Origin: Diabrotica undecimpunctata
Taxonomy: Eukaryota; Arthropoda; Insecta; Coleoptera; Chrysomelidae
Length of the DNA stretch: 64,000 bases
Assembly (NCBI RefSeq): GCF_040954645.1
Contig: NC_092803.1
Span: 61,029,984 to 61,093,983 of the forward strand
Direction: 5' to 3'
The translations under genes and the position numbers were made by a program. How positions within the stretch are numbered: the stretch's first letter is position 1; every line of letters begins with the position of its first letter. The notes beneath the pieces are model-generated. The model saw nothing but the letters and a program-made list of their open reading frames with translations, did not search any database and had not been told where the DNA came from. Shown here in pieces: positions 21,746-34,380 of this stretch.

Positions 21746-21960
21746 TGAAAAAACGTAGACCAGAATGGCTCGAACATCTAGAAAGAATGCGAGGTAGTAG
21801 ACAAGTTAAGAATATTAGTTGGAGAGTACCTGAGGGCAAAAAAAGAAAGGAAGACCAATAAAGAAATTGAGAGATGTAGTGAGGGAAGATGTCAGAGAGG
21901 TGGGAATCAGAGGATGGAATATGTCAGAGGGGTGGGAATCAAAGGTTGAAAGTTGACAGC
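21745..21960 (+). mobile_element. LINE C-terminal fragment
   Basis: Reads RRPEWLEHLERMRGSRQVKN, then VPEGKKRK, then LRDVVREDVREVGIRGW. A post-RT block of another LINE family, 5'-truncated, joined head-to-head to the minus LINE at 21745. Confidence 0.65.
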
Positions 21961-22029
21961 TAAGAATAGAAAACTTCCTAGGTACTCATGCATGCATCTA
22001 AGCATTCTGCCACATGCATTCATTGTTCC

Positions 22030-22240
22030 TTTTTTGAACTGTCCAAAATTAAGTTTTATACATCATAGCTGGTCTGATACCAGCTTTATATAATTTTCCT
22101 TTCAGTTTCATTGAAATCTTCTTGCAACTCAACACCCTCCTTCCACTTATCCATCTTACCCTAATTCTACTCCTGGCATCTCCATCTATTTCTCCATTGC
22201 GCTGTAATATCGTTCCTACACCAAATTTATCTTAAAGATG
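22030..22240 (-). mobile_element. LINE fragment
   Basis: The minus strand gives RNGEIDGDARSRIRV, then ISMKLKGKLYKAGIRPAMM, the segment just before the LINE -ET- block. Dead. Confidence 0.55.
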
Positions 22241-22264
22241 CAGTAGCAGTAAACAAACCAACAC

Positions 22265-23270
22265 ACGTTATCAACATTATGAATATTACGAGGAGCACTC
22301 CCAAATCACGATTTATAATGTATAAACGTACATAATATCCACCTCATAAACTATATAAATAGACATCGTATACGAAACTCAGCATACCATATCATTTAGT
22401 TGTCCCTGTACGCGGAAGAATTGCTATAACTTAATTGGACCACTGTTGTTCTAGTGATAATATTTTAGCCAGGGCGTGCGTCAGGGAATTACAGTGCTTG
22501 AATTTATTCATTTATATTTATAATAAATGTTATCATTTATATTTTATGATCAGAAGAATAACAAAGATAAAATTAAATTAATAAATGTTAGAATGAGGTT
22601 TTCCAACAACATAATATGCGAATTCGTTATTGTAATGCATTGAATTAATAAAATTAAATTAAATATGTAAAAATTGTTTTAAAATAAAATGTAATATCTA
22701 ATGGCGGTTTCCCACCAAACGGACAAAATAAAAACAAAACAAAACACAAACTCGTATCCAATAAAACAAAATAGCAACTTTTCACAAACTTTACTAAAGA
22801 CTGGCGTGTTTTGAAACAGTTCGTTTTGTTTTTCGAGTCCCGAGTTTTTGAAACTCGAGTCTGTTTAGTGGAAACGGTCAGTTGTGTTTATTAATGGACT
22901 ACCTCACCTCTGACGTTACAATGGGCGGGGCTTCGAAAACCTTTCTAAACATTTCTACACTAAATACAAGATAGAGCTGCGGTAAGTATAAATAAACCGT
23001 CAACAGTATGATTGTTACGAGGGGCACTCCCACATCATGATTTTAACGATGTATAAACCTATATTTTCCTGTATTATGAAATACATATGAAAATATGAAG
23101 TAGACATCGTAGCATAAGTCGTTCACAGGAATAACAGAACTGAAAATAACTGAATAAACATGTTAGAATGAGGTTTTCCAACAACATAATAACGTGAATC
23201 CGTTATTGTAATGCACGGAATTAAAATACAATTACATTAAATGTGTAAAAATGTTTTTAACGTAATATTT
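22265..23270 (+). repeat. Two direct copies of an unknown repeat
   Basis: The block TTACGAGG-GCACTCCCA occurs at about 22285 and about 23010. The block GTTAGAATGAGGTTTTCCAA CAACATAATA occurs at about 22588 and about 23163. The order is the same with different spacing, so these are two diverged copies of one mobile repeat, the first interrupted by other sequence. Confidence 0.7.
22700..22886. repeat. Possible MITE with imperfect inverted ends
   Basis: GGCGGTTTCCCACCAAACGG near 22703 faces CTGTTTAGTGGAAACGGTC near 22863. The ends are imperfectly inverted, with AAAC-rich and CGAG-rich inner repeats. No TSD is clear. Confidence 0.35.
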
Positions 23271-23272
23271 AA

Positions 23273-24413
23273 GGTTGAAACGGAGTTGCCACTCGTGAAC
23301 TGAGCTCTTAATGGCACTCCATTGGTTGGTTTAAGGAAAACGAAATTTCAAAGCAAAAACCTATGCAAAGGTCAGAAAAATCTTGTCAAAAATAAAAACA
23401 TTCAACATATCTAAGTAATAAATAAAACAAAAAACTCAAAGTGTAACTTAGGTAATATTTTACTCAGAATCTACCTCGAGTGCCTGTGAATACCTTCTTT
23501 TTTCTTTACCCATTTCATCTACAATATGCTAACAATAGTGTATTTTTTTTTATGTTTATTCACAATAGTCAAAAGCTCGACTTTTAGAACTGAATTGTCA
23601 AAACTTTTGATCGCAGATACTTTTGAATATCCGCTTTCTTCAACTCGGTTGTCGATATTTATTAAACGGGGAGTATATAACGAATATATTAAGATAGAAA
23701 AAAACATGGCGACTACCAAAATGGCACTACACAGGATCTTGATTATATAGAACGTATAGTTATGTACGAGTTATCATAAGGCACTATGAATGAAAATAAA
23801 TTTACTATAGACAAATTTTGATTTATTGACTTAAGGAAGGCCTCTGGCTAAGTTCAAAATAAACAACTGATCGAAACCTAACTTGCGACATAGCAAATGA
23901 AAAGGGACGATATAACGAATCTATTAAGATATGTAATTGATTTTCTATCTTAATATATTCGTTATATCTTTCCCTTTCATTTTCTATATCGCGTGATAGG
24001 ATTTGATCAGTTGTTTATTTTGTACTCAGCCAGAAGCCTTCTTAGTCAATAAATCAAAATTTGGCATACGGTTTTGCTTTTGTATTAAATTATTAAATGT
24101 ATACAGCATGTTCAGCAGAAAGTCGAACAAAAGATGTGGGATCTTGACAATATCATTGAGACTCAAGTTGAACCACTGATAATTAACGTAGTTAATGAGA
24201 GCAGCACGTCAGACTCTGATTATGAATAAAATATTAATTTACACTGTGAGTTTTTTGTTTTATTTATTAGTCAGATATGTAGAATGTTTTTATTTTTGAC
24301 GAATGATTTTCTCGGACATTTGCATAGGTTTTTGTTTGAAACTTCGTTTTCCTTAAAAAACGAATGGGGTGCGATTAAGAGCTCAGTTCATGACTGGCAG
24401 CCCCGTTTAAACC
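23273..24413. mobile_element. Fold-back DNA element, 1141 bp
   Basis: The outer ~125 bp are inverted. GGTTGAAACGGAGTTGCC at 23273 faces its diverged complement ending at 24413; the match runs through GAACTGAGCTCTTAAT, AAGGAAAACGAA and AAAAACCTATGCAAA and resumes inward. A second inverted pair (about 23814-23925 and 23945-24065) forms the centre. Together nearly the whole element can fold on itself. No TSD is obvious. Confidence 0.75.
24101..24229 (+). pseudogene. C-terminal tail of an IS630/Tc1-like transposase
   Basis: The frame reads VQQKVEQKMWDLDNIIE, then VEPLIINVVNESSTSDSDYE and stops. The pattern -PLII- followed by N and a Ser/Asp-rich acidic end matches the C-terminus of the transposase at 57997-59334 (EVRPLIIRNDEDSDESDS), which suggests the fold-back element derives from that family. 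Confidence 0.4.
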
Positions 24414-25502
24414 GGAAGCTCTTAGATATTAATACTACATTAATACTACATAATTTCAACGCAATTTAAGAAGTTTTTACTTCTGGAGGCACTTCTCCAA
24501 GTGCGCCTTATTTTTTTTTAATACAAAATTTTCGTTTATGAAAACATTTTAAGTTAAGGTATATCTGTATTCAAATTTACGAAATTTATATAAAATGAGA
24601 TTTCAATTTCTGGTAACATTTGTAATCTGGATCACGTGAGTTTTATTGTTTTTCAAATAAAAACTGAAAACATAATAATAAGTTACTTCTTTTGAGGCGA
24701 ACTAACACACAATTTACTTTAAAAAATAAGTGTATTTGATGTTTCGATTTCGATCGTTTAAGTGTCAAAACAACGTTGCAATTACTGCTTTATTATTTTT
24801 GTCAAACCATAAGTTTCTTTTTATTTTACAGTAGTGAAGCTAATTTTGAATTTCCTTGAAAATAATACTAACATTGTATATTTTATCTTCGTTGTTCATA
24901 GTAAACAAATCTTTAATTTTACATACTGTTTTATTAATTTGATAGGAAATATGAAAGAAAAACCGCACGCCTATGGAGTCTTACGTAGCATAGCCTGGTT
25001 TTGTTTACTTTTACTGCACGTCGAATTTGAATGAGGTGTAGGTACTTAAACTCCATTCGCTTAGCTCGGGCACATTTTGACAGATTCATTGTCGGAAACC
25101 TACAACACAACAATTCCTACTTCTCAGTATTAATAGCTCAAGTATGCTACTATTGCAGACTTCTTTCTTTAAAAAAAGAAGAATTATTCTAAATAGTTGA
25201 AGTGTATACTAAACCCATCAAATTTTGGGTAGTATATATTTAAAAAATATATTTTAGTTGTTATAATTTAACATAACTATTTATTATATGGTGCAGATAA
25301 ATAAATATTGATTGTCGGTAATTAGCAAAGTTCTATTTTATTTACTATATAGTTTGTTTACTATTAATATTGGCTATGAGTACGTGTGCTTGGTTGTATA
25401 GTAATTTCCAGCCACTTTTAGTCTGTCAAAAAGTAACTAACTTCGCAAAAAAATAATTACTAAATTCACTAGACAGTTCGGACTGGGAATAGCGAACCGA
25501 GT
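24414..25502. other. No gene recognised
   Basis: AT-rich, with a short GAAGAATT-type repeat near 25180 and no domain in any frame. Confidence 0.55.
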
Positions 25503-25719
25503 TTAACCCATTAGTTCCTAGTGTTAAGATTATATAACGGCAAAGTGGTGCCATTGTAATAAGTCCTGTATCGCCTACGTCGAAAATTTTCAGTTGAAAA
25601 CAGGCCAGTTCTTGTCAGAAGATGCTAGTGTTAACATCGTTGTAAATGTGCGATTTTATTAGAACTTTGTTTTGAATCTGTGCCTGGATAAAATAACGAA
25701 AGAAATAAAGCTCCAAATA

Positions 25720-27595
25720 ATGGACTTCGTTGATAAAGAGTAAGTATATAAATCTTATCTTGTATAATAAAGTTAATATTAGAAAAGAAATAGTATAAGA
25801 AAATATAATTATTGTGTAAAAAAGCTTGATATTTGTTCAAATTAAAAAATTTGTTCGGTTAGGAAATTGACTGTTACATATTTGTAACGCTAGGATCTAA
25901 TGTAAGCATATTCTCCAATTATTTTGTAGGCACCAATCTATCATATGTTTTGTTTTCATTGTATGGTATTTATAGTAACATTTTTCGAAGTATTAGTATA
26001 CAGAGTGTTTATAGAACTTTGAAATTTAAAAATGCAGTATGTACCTACTAATTTGTTTTTTTTTGTCAGAGGTCTTGTTGCAGTTCTTCAAAGAGGCCTG
26101 ACTGTTCAAGAAGCTATTGATATAGCCTTTGGAGAGTACGAGATAGATAGAGATACGAGAGAATTCTAAAGCAAATATTGATAAGGTTGATAAGTTCTGC
26201 AAAATACGGCGAAATATACCAAAATACGATTTGGTTATACAGTCTGGGCCTAAATATAGTGATGGGCTATTTCATTGATTTCGGGATATATCAAGGAAAA
26301 TCTGTAACTCCTGATATTGACATGAAAGAAACTTTGGAAAGGCGGCAGCACCACTGGTGAAAATGATAAAAGACTTACTTACTTACTTAATCACTAGACC
26401 CATTTTGTACCTTTCGGTGTTGGGCCTTTTAAAATACAATTCATTAAATTACAATATTTGACAGTCTTCTGAGGTGTCCTAGCTCTTAACGAACTTTCTC
26501 CATTCCTTCCTATTGGATGCCATCTGTGTTGCTTCCTGCCAAGTCTTACCCTTACTCTGCAGTATCTGCGAGATGTCACTGTTCCATTCTTTAATGGGGC
26601 TTCCTCTTCTGTTCTTCCCTATTGGTTTGGCGTCCCACACTCTTTTTACTTGTCTATTATTGTCCATCCGGGTTAGATGTCCGAACCATGCCAATTTTTT
26701 CTCTTTGATTGACTCGAGTATCGGTTTGATTTTGAGTCTTTCTCTTATTTCTTCATTTCTGATTCTATCAGTTCTTTTTACTCCGATCGTTCTTCTGAGG
26801 TATTTCATCTCTGTTGCCTGAATTCTGCTCTGATGTCTTTTGTTTAATATCCAATTTTCTGCTCCATATGCCACTGTAGGTCTATATAAAAGAACTACCT
26901 GATAATCTGAAATCATTTCCATTCTTATTTTACTTTGACAATTTATTTACTACCTTCAGTTTATTGTCTTATTTACGTTTAAAAGGATACGGAGGCACGG
27001 TGACTATAAAGGAAAACCGTTTACCTAGGAGATGTCCTTTATTAGCTAAAAAAGATATTCAGAAAAAGGAAAGTGGATACTATGAAGGTACTATTAGTAA
27101 GACGGATGCTGTATTAGTAGCTAAGTAGGTCGATAATTTCGTAGTTTACATTGCTTCAAAAAGACATTAATCCAATAATAAATGTTAGACGTTATTCGCA
27201 AAAGGAAAAAAACAGATACAAGTTAGCAGACCAGCAGAGTATAACAAAAAAATGGATAGTACTGATCAGAATGTTGGACAGTACAGGATTCAAATTAGAA
27301 ACAGAAAATGGTACTGGGCATTGTTTACATGGCTTCTCGATGTTTCAGTAAATAACGCGTGGTGTTTGTATTGCAAATCAAACAACTCTCAGATGTCTCA
27401 AATAGACTTTCGAAGGACTATCGTGCAAGTTTATTTGAAGAACTATTCGTCATCTCCCAAAGGCACTGGCAGAACTACATCTCCATCTTCTAATGCGCAA
27501 AGAGTAGCCGATGACATTAGATATGATAGGATGGAACACCTTGTGGATAAAATTCCAAACGACAAAAGAAGATCTTTTGCTGGAAGATTTTGCTA
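25720..27595 (+). pseudogene. piggyBac transposase (DDE_Tnp_1_7), broken
   Basis: A possible first exon (MDFVDKE, donor GTAAGT at 25740) and second exon (from 26070: VAVLQRGLTVQEAIDIAF) are followed by KYSDGLFH-type core pieces in shifting frames (26190-26380). After the LINE, the C-terminal half reads GYGGTVTIKENRLPRRCP, then SKTDAVLV, then YRIQIRNRKWYWALFTWLLD, and SVNNAWCLYCK. GT-ENR and YR-IR-KW--LF-W--D---NAW-LY are diagnostic of piggyBac. Stops at about 26168 and 27126 and frame changes near 27250 show it is inactive. Much of the catalytic centre is missing around the LINE. Confidence 0.9.
26366..26935 (-). mobile_element. LINE 3' fragment inserted in piggyBac
   Basis: The minus strand reads VAYGAENWILNKRHQSRI, EMKYLRRTIGVKRTDRIRNE, LAWFGHLTRMDNNRQVKRVW, WQEATQMASNRKEWRKFV and ends in a (TAAG)n tail (CTTACTTACTTA on the plus strand at 26371-26383). 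5'-truncated. Its presence between piggyBac pieces dates it as younger. Confidence 0.85.
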
Positions 27596-28039
27596 GGTCT
27601 CTGTATTGATTGTTTCGTTACCTATCACACAAACCAAAATGTTTAAATTCCTGTTTCATTATTTTCAGTTTTTAATAATAGAACTGTTTACAGATATATT
27701 TTGTATTTTTTGCACTTAGCTCTTTCTTAGCAGTTAGCTCCTAGCGTTACATATATGTAACATATTTTATATTTTTTAATAAAACTGCTCCCAAAAAAAT
27801 ATTAGCATCACATTAAAAACTGCGAAAAAATAATCTGGGCACTAATGGGTTAAAAGAAAGTTATCATCTTATAGGTATGTAGTAACTACATCGTTAAATA
27901 AACATTCCAAATACTCTGTTTTTGTTCTACTAAATTTTAAACCTTTTTAATCAAGAGTTTATCTCTACTTTTCTCCAGTTTTTCTTCTAAATTCCTTTTA
28001 ATATTTCCTACACTATATCATTAGAATACATTAAGCACC

Positions 28040-28560
28040 AAGTAATGTTACCATGTAGTTTTCCTGTTATCTGATTCAACACTAATGAGAATATCTAAAT
28101 AAGGACTAAGTACTGAGCCCTGATGCAATGCTACTTTTAAATGAAATTTATCAATCTCTCCCATATACCTGTCCTAACATAAGTTGTTACTCCCTCATAA
28201 TACATGTTTCTCATAATCTTCACCCACTTGCCGGGAATCTCTCGAGGAACTCGATCATATGCTTTCTAAAAATCAATGAATACCATATGAGTGTTTATTT
28301 ATTTATTTCTGTATTTTTCCATCAGCTGCCATATAATGAAAATTACATCCGTTGTTGATCTGCCTTGCATACAACTAAACTGATTATCGGATATTTCGGA
28401 TTTTGTCACGTATCCCTATATCTTCCTTGTTTTTGTAAACAGATACATATTAATAAACTTACTGCATCTTCATTCGTCTAGCATTTGTCCCACTAATAAT
28501 TCTATTAAACTTAAACCGGAATATTATCTGGTCCATCTGATTCACCTTTCTTTAGTTTTT
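28040..28560 (-). mobile_element. Diverged LINE RT fragment
   Basis: The minus strand gives TYVRTG-, then HLKVALHQGSVLSP, then VLNQITGK in broken frames, with a KKGESDGPDNIP-like start near 28550. This is the RT segment before the -ADD- box. Heavily decayed. Confidence 0.5.
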
Positions 28561-30290
28561 GAAGTGCTTGAACAACTTCCCCGTTTGTTATTTTAGTGAC
28601 CATTGCTATACATGTAGATTCCACTGTAATAATCATGCTGACACTATACGAATCGTGTTTTTAAATACTGGATGGCGTATGTTTTTATCGCAAAAATATA
28701 TCTATATTTCCAGTAGTTACTACTCAGAAAATCAACTTATAATAGGTACCAACTCTGCAAATAATAACTTCATTATAACTGTTACAAATAAAAATGAAAC
28801 CAACATAGTGTTTTCAGTAACAACGATCAACAAATTCCTCATAGTCATCATCATACCAATCATCTACACCCCATTTAACATTTGTTGGAAAAAGTAGATT
28901 TGCTGTTGATATTTTTTGGCCACACGCACTGTCTGCCACCTCTATTATTATTAGGTGTCTTTGAATCGCGTATGGTGTATTAAACTCATCCAGTTTAATC
29001 GTTTGTGGTTTTATATTTATATTAAATTAAATTTCTAATAACATCCAAAACAAATTTATATAGCTCGCTAACCTTCAATCTCCTAGTCTAAGGCCCAGTT
29101 TTTTAAACAAAGCAAACCCTCTTCACAAAAATGGAGAATACGAAGTATCTCGGAACATTATCATACCTAATGAGAAAAATTGTTCAAACTCATCCTCCAA
29201 GTCAACTAAGTATAAAGAAACCTATATCTGAATAGAACAACTAAGTAGAACATTAGCTACTGAACATTTATTTTCAAAGCCAATTAAGAAGAGTGTAATT
29301 TAAAAACACAAGTAATTCATGAAGCAAACAGTATTTTCATCATCACAAATAAATATAATTCAGTTATACTAGCAATTATATAACTCTTATCCAATACGCA
29401 GTCTTTTTTATCCGATCGACAATTAGTTCCAATTTAATCATGTGGTTAATTACAATTCCATATACAAAATAAAATCTTACAAGAATTCACCTTTGGTTTC
29501 AGCATAAAAAAGCAAAATGTTGCAATGCAAACTGACCTGCTTACATAATATCTTGTAAATGAGTAGGTACTTATTTGGGAACTGTTCTTGCTTTATCATT
29601 TCATAAAAAATTCACCCATTTTCAATTTTCTATGAATAGTCAACTTTTCAAAATACGGAATAACTTAATTTGATCCATTGCACCCATATATTTTATTGAG
29701 TTCTTTATTAATTATTTTAATCGTTACATGGTGCATTTGTGCTTTTATTTAGTTTTAACATCCCTAATTATTTATTTAATAAAATCATATACACCATCAA
29801 TCTTTTTCTTTAGAATTGAATACGACTGTTAGTCCAATCGGACTAGGCGAAAAAGGAGTAGCCTTGCATGTCGAGCTACCCCAAATTTTATTATTCTAAC
29901 CTTTAGGGGGGGGGGTTCAATAGTAGTATAAATTTAAAATCGTGACTGAATTCCTCGCTATTCCTCATTAGCCGATATCTTGAATTTAAACGAGAACCCT
30001 TTTGCTCAATATGTCCGCTATATTTTAAACTTTTCGACAAAAATAATACGAACTGAAATTTTTCGAGTTAAGGGGGAAAATAGTAAATTATTAGTAACTA
30101 ACACTGAACTAGGCCACCGAATAAACTCCGAGCTTCCCATCGTTTCGCCAATGGGAAGAGTTCTGTTACTTGAGGCGAAAATACGACCGTATTTCACGAA
30201 AGCGATTGTCACTTGTTATCTACAATCTGTTATTCCCTTTTTGCTGCCATGTTTTTTTCCATCAAATCAAGGTAACGGTCCGACAACCGT
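28561..30290. other. No gene recognised
   Basis: AT-rich sequence with a G-run at 29907-29916. Open frames are AT-driven and lack family features. Confidence 0.5.
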
Positions 30291-30291
30291 T

Positions 30292-30362
<71 letters not shown>
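30292..30362. repeat. (TA)n microsatellite, ~71 bp
   Basis: Uninterrupted TA repeat. It creates spurious Tyr-Ile frames on both sides. Confidence 0.97.
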
Positions 30363-30366
<4 letters not shown>

Positions 30367-31399
30367 GTATATTATATCATTTTAGGTTTTAGATTTCATG
30401 GTTCATGTTCATCATGCCAGGCGAAATGCGCCTTCCACGTAAGTTTAACTTCGAGATAGCTCAAATCACGAAATCATTCTCTTTTAAGCTTTATTAAAAG
30501 ATCGTCACACACTCTCGATAATAGGGCTCATTTTTGGGGATAACCATCGACTGTTGTTGCAGTGGTTGACTGATATCCAAGGTAGGCAATTATATCCCCA
30601 GTAGTTAGCATGGGATTAATTCATTTAATGATAGGTGGTGATAATATTTTCCTGCTGCGATAGCCTACAAATACAGTATAAATCTGAAATTTGCTATACG
30701 TAGTACATACAAAACTTTGTTCAAGCTGGAACGGTTTTAATTTGAACATAAATTTTATATGGGTTATTAGGCCATTATAAAATTTCTAGTTCTAGTTTGC
30801 TTTTCACTAGTTCAATTTTTTAGTTGCTTCGTTAAATTTTTTGTCTTATTCCATTTGTTGCCTATCCTATCTTTTGTCTGTTTCTTAATGTCTTACTTGG
30901 AGAAAGCGCTCCTAAGATTTCTCTTTATCCTTACACGTAGTACAGATAATCTTAATAATGTACCTACTGAACCCTCCTTTAAATTATTCTTAGTCCGACT
31001 CTGCAGACCGTGCCAGTGGTTTATAATATGGCCTTCAGTCTAATAGGCAAAACATTAGGCGACTTGTCTACATTTTTAACCAAAAACATAGCGAGAGCAT
31101 CAAGAAGAGTTATGCTTGCTGAGAGTGTGAACTGCTGTGAACATAGCATCAAAAAGAAGAAAATATGATGGAGCAAAAACATTGGACGATTTTAACTTAC
31201 TTTAGTTTGAATTAAATAGTTTTTAAATTTTAATTATACTGACGTAGGAGAGGGAGAGAAGTTCTGTAGGTAAAGTAAAATATCTATTCTTATTGTTTTT
31301 AAGTTTGATATTTTAGGGCAGCTACATTTAGTATAAAAAATCTGGTTAACTTGTTCAATAACATTTAAATTGCCAGTTAATATAAAATACTTAAGAAAG
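30363..31399. other. Upstream region of the CDK2AP1-like gene; no other gene
   Basis: No domain is seen. The proximal 100-200 bp probably hold the 5' UTR and promoter, but no clear TATA or initiator can be fixed. Confidence 0.45.
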
Positions 31400-31702
31400 A
31401 TGGAAACTATTGATATCCAAGCCATGGAATCTAAACTTAGCGACGTTACTGTAACAGCTATACCAATGAACTCAAACTCAAAACAACCCAATAATCAGCA
31501 ATCACAGCCCGCCGTTAAACAGGAGCCAGGACAATCCAAATATGCTCAACTTTTGGGAGTAATAGAAGAAATGGGCCGAGAGGTCAGACCAACATACGCA
31601 GGAAGTAGAAGCTCAGCTGAGAGATTGAAAAGGAACATTGTATCTGCAAGGATATTAGTAAGAGAATGTCTGATAGAAACTGAGAAAAGTGCTAGACAAT
31701 AG
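31400..31702 (+). CDS. CDK2-associated protein 1/2 homologue (DOC-1 family)
   Basis: A complete 100-residue protein from ATG 31400 to TAG 31700. The N-terminal ~45 residues are low-complexity ([17 protein letters not shown]). The C-terminal half, [34 protein letters not shown] then [17 protein letters not shown], matches the conserved CDK2AP block (human [51 protein letters not shown]). CDK2AP1/2 are small helical dimeric proteins, found as subunits of the NuRD chromatin-remodelling complex and reported to restrain CDK2. The intact single-exon frame in TE-rich surroundings implies a functional gene. An upstream non-coding exon cannot be excluded. Confidence 0.93.
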   Translation: METIDIQAMESKLSDVTVTAIPMNSNSKQPNNQQSQPAVKQEPGQSKYAQLLGVIEEMGREVRPTYAGSRSSAERLKRNIVSARILVRECLIETEKSARQ

Positions 31703-34215
31703 ATTTAACCATAGTGTCTCATAAATTTGACATAAACCCGTCCGAATTGTGTAAGAGAAGTCTATCAATTCTTCCATAGAATGTGTTTTATCTGTAAAGT
31801 AATGTGGCCAAAGATGTTATGTTGATCTAATAATTTTTCAACGTATCAACATTAACTGTTGCCATACCACTGCAGGTCTTCTATCTTTTCACTTTTGGTT
31901 CTCACATAATATATATAAATATAATGTTGCTAAAATTATTCATCCAAAGTTACAACTGAATTGGTTAAGTTCTGTTACAACAGCATTTTTTCTGAAACCT
32001 TTAATATTTGGAGATCATACTAGTTAATAGTATGAATTAAAGAGTAAATATGAAAAGAGGAATTAAAATAAAAAATATTGTTTTTTACAGCAATAAAAAT
32101 AATTGAAGCTAAAAAAATAACTTGAAATACTTACTTAGATGAAGAGAACAATAAAGAGAATAGTAACATGAACTTCAGAGATAATGACTCTCATAATGAG
32201 AGAATAATATCAACTAAAAGTTTTCACTACAAAAATAGGACTAAATATATTGAATGAGACATTACTATGAATAGAAATGGACAAAAAATTAGGCACACCA
32301 GAAATTATAAAACCATTTTTCTGTTGTAGTAGCTCTATTAATTTATGAGCCGTGCTTCTAGTCCACTCAGAGTGAAAATAATATTTCATAGGTCTATTTT
32401 TAAACCTATACTTAAATCTAGTAGTAAAAAGAAACTAAATACTACAGTGTGATGATAGATAAAACATATTCATACATAAAACTCTTTTTCTAGTGAACAA
32501 TAGCCATTTTTTATTAACAGTGGAAGTTGAGAGTTTCATGTTTATTTGTTGATTAATTGATACATTTTTGACTTTATTCCTATATCACCTACAGGTATAT
32601 GCGTTAATATTGTGATATTTCCAAATATAATATTCAATCAGGTATACAAATAGTACAAATAAACTGAATATAAGAAATAGCTGTATATTTTATGGAAGTA
32701 TAAGAATGTCTATATTTGTATGTGTTTTCACATTATCATCCACTCCAAGCAAAATGTACTTGGCACATATTACAAAGTTGATCTAATTTGATCATTTAAA
32801 TCATTTTTTTATGAATAAAAATTAAATCAAAATGCCAAAACAATGTTTATAATTTATCAATGTTCACTGATGTTAATATTAAAATGCAAAATAGATTAGA
32901 GAAAAGGTATATGAAGATATTTCTCTCTGAGAAATATTTGATATTACTGCAATTTACTATTTTTATTGGGAATAAGTCACAATTTTACTTTACAATAAGT
33001 TTATTTTTGATATTTCTATTTCCACTTCGCAAATCGTTAAGATGATATAAGAAAATAGCTCCAGAACAATATCTGATGTTTAGTTGATAATAAATAAATT
33101 GTTATATCACATGAAAAATCTGTCAAACTGAAAAAAAATGGCTGTAGTGTGAATTTTCTGTGTAAGCGACAAGAGCTTCTGGTGTTGTAACAAATGGCAA
33201 TGATTTATTTGGGGTTATCAAGAATTTGCTTAACTGCTGTTTTATAATATTAATAGTAATAGAGTACTTCAATTGACATCCACAGTTGATTATTTACAAT
33301 CTGTAATTTATAAATTTGAATTATGCAAGAAATGTCTTAAATTGTACTGTGACGATTTCCTGTATATCCATAACACTGATATAACTGATTACTTGGGGAT
33401 CAACTGGACTAGAATCTAGTCACTGAGTCAAATGAAGCATTTTGCTTTAGCTCATGTTCTCACCAAGTTCTGAACAAGATTCTTGGGGTTGTCAAGTTTC
33501 TGGACATAGTTTTAGATGCAAAATGTTTGGTAAAAGCAGTGGTTCAATCAGTACTTATTACTTTTAGCCCAAGTACCATATTCAGTATGGAATGGAGTAT
33601 TTCTAGAGAATAGCTTATTCTTTTTGTTATATTCCGTAAAATGCTGTATTGCTTCTCTGGGTATTGCTTGAATATTTCATCAAAATATTTTGCTTCATAA
33701 GTCCTTATTTTGTTTCTCAAAAATTTGATAGTTTTCAGTATCTGACAACTTGTTTTAAATTATTCACAATTGAGATAAATATCCATTAAGAGTCCTACAA
33801 TACACTTCATATATATCAAGTAAAAAGTTGCAAATTTAAGGTTGGTACAATTCAAATGTGAACATTCTTTGGTTGTGGTGGAATTTTTACTGAAAATTAC
33901 TATAAGTCTTGTCTTGGCCAGTAGTGTTAGAAAGATATATGACAATACTGAATGAATATATAATGTTAATATTATTTTTTTATAAAGTTTCCGCAATTTT
34001 CCATGGTTTCCATCCTTAACCTTTTTGATATATCTTTTTGATTATGAAGTTTGATTTTGAATGTTTGATTTTTCAGTGTTTAAGTGGGAACTTTTTGCTG
34101 GCTAACATAAAAAACATTTATGTTATTTTTGATCTACTCTCTTATTATTTAAGCTGTATGAACTTGTGAATTATCCTTTTATAATTGATTTTTTCACTAT
34201 TCACTATTTCTTACA
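31703..34215. other. 3' flank of the CDK2AP1-like gene and AT-rich sequence
   Basis: No second gene. Around 33480-33720 (+) a faint LINE-like phrase (VKFLDIVLDAKCLVKA, QYGMEY) may be a decayed Jockey RT end, too weak to annotate separately. Confidence 0.45.
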
Positions 34216-34219
34216 TGTT

Positions 34220-34380
34220 GAAAAAGACCCAGAACAAGGTTCCTTGATAACAGCAATGTAGACATGAGAAATATGGGAAGATGTGCTTGACAGAGGATGG
34301 TGATCGATAGGGACGACTGGAGAGAAATTCTTTAGGACTCACACAGGGTAAAGCCAGAATGATGATGATGAAAAGTAAAA
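34220..34380 (+). mobile_element. LINE 3' end with GATGATGATG tail
   Basis: Broken frames give EDVLDRGW then DDWRE-like RDDWREIL and SHRVKPE-type pieces, ending in GATGATGATG, as at LINE 3' ends elsewhere in the window. Confidence 0.45.

Larger units (their letters stand above)
25507..27849 (+). mobile_element. piggyBac-type transposon, TSD TTAA, disrupted
   Basis: The ends are CCCATTAGTTCCTAG at 25507 and the complement of CCCATTAGTGCCCAG at 27849. Both abut TTAA (25503-25506 and 27850-27853). Subterminal inverted repeats GTTACATATTTGTAACGC (25873) and GCGTTACATATATGTAAC (to 27761) are also present, as in other piggyBac elements. The internal transposase is broken and a minus LINE is inserted at about 26366-26935. 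Confidence 0.95.

Noticed and set aside
30170..30385. Tyr-Ile repeat proteins at 16329-16544, 29980-30363 and 30170-30385
   Set aside because: Produced by TA microsatellites; not coding.
31370..31399. Upstream start for the CDK2AP1-like gene at 31370
   Set aside because: It begins with TTG, and the first ATG in frame at 31400 gives the expected length.
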